Position numbers and translations under genes: made by a program
Notes under the pieces: generated by a model
What the model saw: only the letters and a program-made list of their open reading frames with translations
Database searches by the model: none
Told to the model about the DNA's origin: nothing
In this document: piece by piece, positions 62,218 through 64,000 of the stretch
How the letters are laid out: the number at the start of each line of letters is the position of its first letter
Numbering within the stretch: position 1 is the first letter of the stretch
Assembly: GCA_035266845.1 (NCBI GenBank)
Contig: DATFMP010000018.1
Coordinates: forward strand, 1 to 64,000
Direction: 5' to 3'
DNA from: DATFMP01 sp035266845
GTDB lineage: Bacteria > SAR324 > JACQKK01
DNA: 64,000 nucleotides

Positions 62218-62302
62218 GTGCGCCGGCCAACCCCCTCCTGCCACGCGCGGCTCGCCGGAGTCCCCCAAGAGCCGCCAGCCTTCCATTCAACATGACATGA
62301 TC

Positions 62303-62308
62303 TATAAT
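62303..62308 (+). promoter_or_regulatory. -10 box of the folC promoter
   Basis: A consensus TATAAT in an otherwise GC-rich region, 54 bases before the folC ATG. The -35 is weak (TTCCAT at 62281-62286, 16-bp spacer). Confidence 0.5.
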
Positions 62309-62361
62309 GCGTCGCAAAGACGCGCCATTGTTCTGCCACACCTCCCCCTGCGCCGACCTCC

Positions 62362-63804
62362 ATGACCGTCGCTGCCCGCAGCTATCCATCGTTCCTTGAA
62401 CGCCTGCGCGCCTACGAGCGTTACGAGCCCCTGCCGCGCAGCCGGGGCCCGGAGAAGTTGGACGCCGTGCGGCGACTGGCCGCGGAGCTGGGGCACCCGG
62501 AGCGCACCGGGCGCGTGGTGCACGTGGCGGGCACCAACGGCAAGGGCATGACCGCCGCCATGATCGCGCGGCTGTTGGAGCATGCCGGGCACCGCAGCGG
62601 GCTGTACACGTCGCCGCACGTGGTGGACGTGCGCGAGCGTATCACGCTGGATGGGGCACCCATCGCCGAGGCCGCCTTCGCCGAGGCCGGCCATGCCGTG
62701 CTCGACATAGCGGACCGCCTGCGCGGTGGTCTGCACTTCTCCTACTTCGATCTGCTGACCCTCATCGCCTGGGTCGCCTTCCGCCACGCGGGCGTGGAGT
62801 GGGTGGTGCTGGAGACCGGGCTGGGCGGGCTCTCGGACGCCACCAACATCGGGCCCAAGGAACTGTGCGTGCTGACCCGCATCGGCATGGATCACATGCA
62901 CGTGCTGGGGGACACGCTGGAGGCCATTGCCACGCAGAAGCTGGGCATCGTGCCACCCGGCGTGCCGGCAGTGCTGGCAGAGCAGGCCCCGAGCCTCGCG
63001 CCCTGGCTGCGCGAGCGTCTGGCGGCCCAGGGTAGCCCCGTGCGTGACACCGCGGAAATCGCGCTCGCTCCTTGCGCGGACGACCCCGATGCCGCGGAGG
63101 CGCGGTGGCCGGGCGCCGCCCCGCTGCGGGTGACGTTGCCGGGCCAGGGCTGGCAACTCACGACACCCCGGCTGACCTGTGCAGCCACGGCGCTGGCCGC
63201 TGGCGAGCTGTTGCTGGGCGAGGCGAGTGCCGGAGCCGGGCCCGGGGCGGACGAGGAGCGTGCTCGGCGCTTGCGCTCCGTGCTCACGGTTCACCTGCCC
63301 GGCCGCCTGGAATTGCGCCGGCACCAGACCGTACGGGGTCACGCCGGGCCATCGCTGGAGCGGGTGGTGCTGGACGGAGGCCACAACGCTGAGGCCCTCG
63401 CGGCCCTGCACGCACAGCTGGTTCGCTGGGATGTCGGAGACTACACGCTGATCCTCAGCCTGCAGCGCGACAAGCTGGTGGCAGCCCTGCGCGAGCCGCT
63501 GGGCGCACTGCTGCGGGATGCCGCACGGGTGCTGGCCCTGGCGCCGCAAACGGCCCGAGCGCCGAGCCACGAGGAATTGCGGGGTTACCTGCAGGCGCTG
63601 CTGCCGCCGGGCCGCGCGATCACAGTGGAGACCGTACCGGATGCCCCAGCCGCGCTGGCCGTCGCCCTGGAGACCCCAGCCCGACCGCTGGTCGTCACCG
63701 GTTCGTTCTGGATGCTCGGCGACGTGATGCGGCTGCTGGACGATGCCGGGGCCACCGACCATCCGGCCCCGGATGCCGCCGCGGCGTCCAAGGCCACACC
63801 ATGA
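62362..63804 (+). CDS. folC: Folylpolyglutamate synthase / dihydrofolate synthase
   Basis: 480 residues. The Mur-ligase-type P-loop is VAGTNGKGMT (residues 55-64), where most FolC have GTNGKGS; GLYTSPHVVDVRERI, ETGLGGLSDATN and LTRIGMDHMHVLGDT follow, with the Lys of ATQKLGIV probably carbamylated. The C-terminal domain has VVLDGGHNAEALAAL. It adds glutamates to folate and, in many bacteria, makes dihydrofolate. The stop codon overlaps an ATG of the next gene. Confidence 0.93.
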   Translation: MTVAARSYPSFLERLRAYERYEPLPRSRGPEKLDAVRRLAAELGHPERTGRVVHVAGTNGKGMTAAMIARLLEHAGHRSGLYTSPHVVDVRERITLDGAPIAEAAFAEAGHAVLDIADRLRGGLHFSYFDLLTLIAWVAFRHAGVEWVVLETGLGGLSDATNIGPKELCVLTRIGMDHMHVLGDTLEAIATQKLGIVPPGVPAVLAEQAPSLAPWLRERLAAQGSPVRDTAEIALAPCADDPDAAEARWPGAAPLRVTLPGQGWQLTTPRLTCAATALAAGELLLGEASAGAGPGADEERARRLRSVLTVHLPGRLELRRHQTVRGHAGPSLERVVLDGGHNAEALAALHAQLVRWDVGDYTLILSLQRDKLVAALREPLGALLRDAARVLALAPQTARAPSHEELRGYLQALLPPGRAITVETVPDAPAALAVALETPARPLVVTGSFWMLGDVMRLLDDAGATDHPAPDAAAASKATP

Positions 63805-63815
63805 GGAGTGCCGCC

Positions 63816-64000
63816 ATGCCCGAAGCCTTCCGCATCGACGTGCCCGACGCCGTGCTGACCGACCTGCGCGAGCGACTGGCACGGGCCCGCTGGCCGGACT
63901 ATCTGCCCGCCTACGGCTGGCAGCAAGGCACGGAGCCGGGCTACCTGAGCGGGCTGGTGGAATACTGGCGCACGGCCTTCGACTGGCGGGTCCAGGAGGC
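63816..64000 (+). CDS. Epoxide hydrolase-like protein, N-terminal part (3' end outside window)
   Basis: The first 61 residues are visible. PEAFRIDVPDAVLTDLRERL, ARWPDYLP and YLSGLVEYWRTAFDWRVQE match the N-terminal domain of alpha/beta-hydrolase epoxide hydrolases (EHN), which covers the active site. ATG 63816 is preceded by GAGGAG; ATG 63801, in the same frame, overlaps the folC stop (ATGA) and is an alternative start. The catalytic domain lies beyond the window. Confidence 0.8.
   Translation, partial: MPEAFRIDVPDAVLTDLRERLARARWPDYLPAYGWQQGTEPGYLSGLVEYWRTAFDWRVQE

Noticed and set aside
1..64000. tRNA genes, CRISPR arrays, prophage or transposase genes
   Set aside because: I looked in all gaps and saw no tRNA arm pattern, no regularly spaced repeats and no integrase or transposase motif.

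Overview
The window is high-GC DNA (roughly two thirds GC by eye), densely coding on both strands, from a Gram-negative bacterium. TatA, a Pal-type lipoprotein, a LolCDE-like export operon, an outer-membrane protein and an RlmM-type rRNA methyltransferase fit a proteobacterium, most likely a gammaproteobacterium; that assignment is inference. I see no tRNA, rRNA, CRISPR array, prophage or complete IS element.

Layout. 1-1.7 kb: end of a GDP-fucose pathway (fcl partial, gmd). 1.9-6.8 kb: cupin and CCG-domain proteins, a histidine kinase with an ethylene-receptor-type sensor domain, a DsbA-fold isomerase, and a GrdB/PrdB-family selenoprotein interrupted by an in-frame UGA. 7-14.2 kb: cold-shock gene, two meta-cleavage-type enzymes, two RNA methyltransferases, an M16 peptidase and dapA. 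14.4-20.2 kb: Lon-type protease, then a TPR lipoprotein overlapping a HEAT/zinc-ribbon protein. 20.2-23.8 kb: sulfur handling (cysteine desulfurase, CysM-like synthase, MoaD/CysO-like carrier ending Gly-Gly-Arg). 24-29.4 kb: metallo-beta-lactamase-fold protein, tatA, a ComD/ComE-like thiamine-diphosphate decarboxylase with a duplicated beta subunit, and a class III CoA-transferase.

29.4-34.1 kb: a DUF559 nuclease between 13-bp perfect inverted repeats, then a MoaD-like protein joined to an aldehyde:ferredoxin oxidoreductase, a HIT protein and a glycine-rich lipoprotein. 34.7-40.1 kb: pyruvate:ferredoxin oxidoreductase on two genes separated by a Tat-exported nitroreductase-like protein; the alpha/gamma chain carries two C-terminal CBS domains and its promoter has an FNR-type box placed at -41.5. 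40.5-47.7 kb: Pal, then a TetR-controlled operon (LolA-like protein, two FtsX-type permeases, ATPase, outer-membrane protein). 47.7-64 kb: a candidate structured RNA region, purA, a GH84 enzyme, leuD with two tandem leuC paralogues, two tandem LuxR regulators behind an acyl-CoA ligase, a PilZ protein, a LETM1-like protein, folC, and the start of an epoxide hydrolase.

The genes suggest a facultative anaerobe. PFOR, the AOR, the ComDE-like enzyme and the CoA-transferase could carry 2-oxo acids and aldehydes to acyl-CoA when oxygen is low, and the FNR-type box supports anaerobic induction of PFOR. Cysteine desulfurase and the two MoaD-like proteins could supply sulfur for cysteine and for the AOR pterin cofactor. 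The selenoprotein implies a selenocysteine decoding system elsewhere in the genome.
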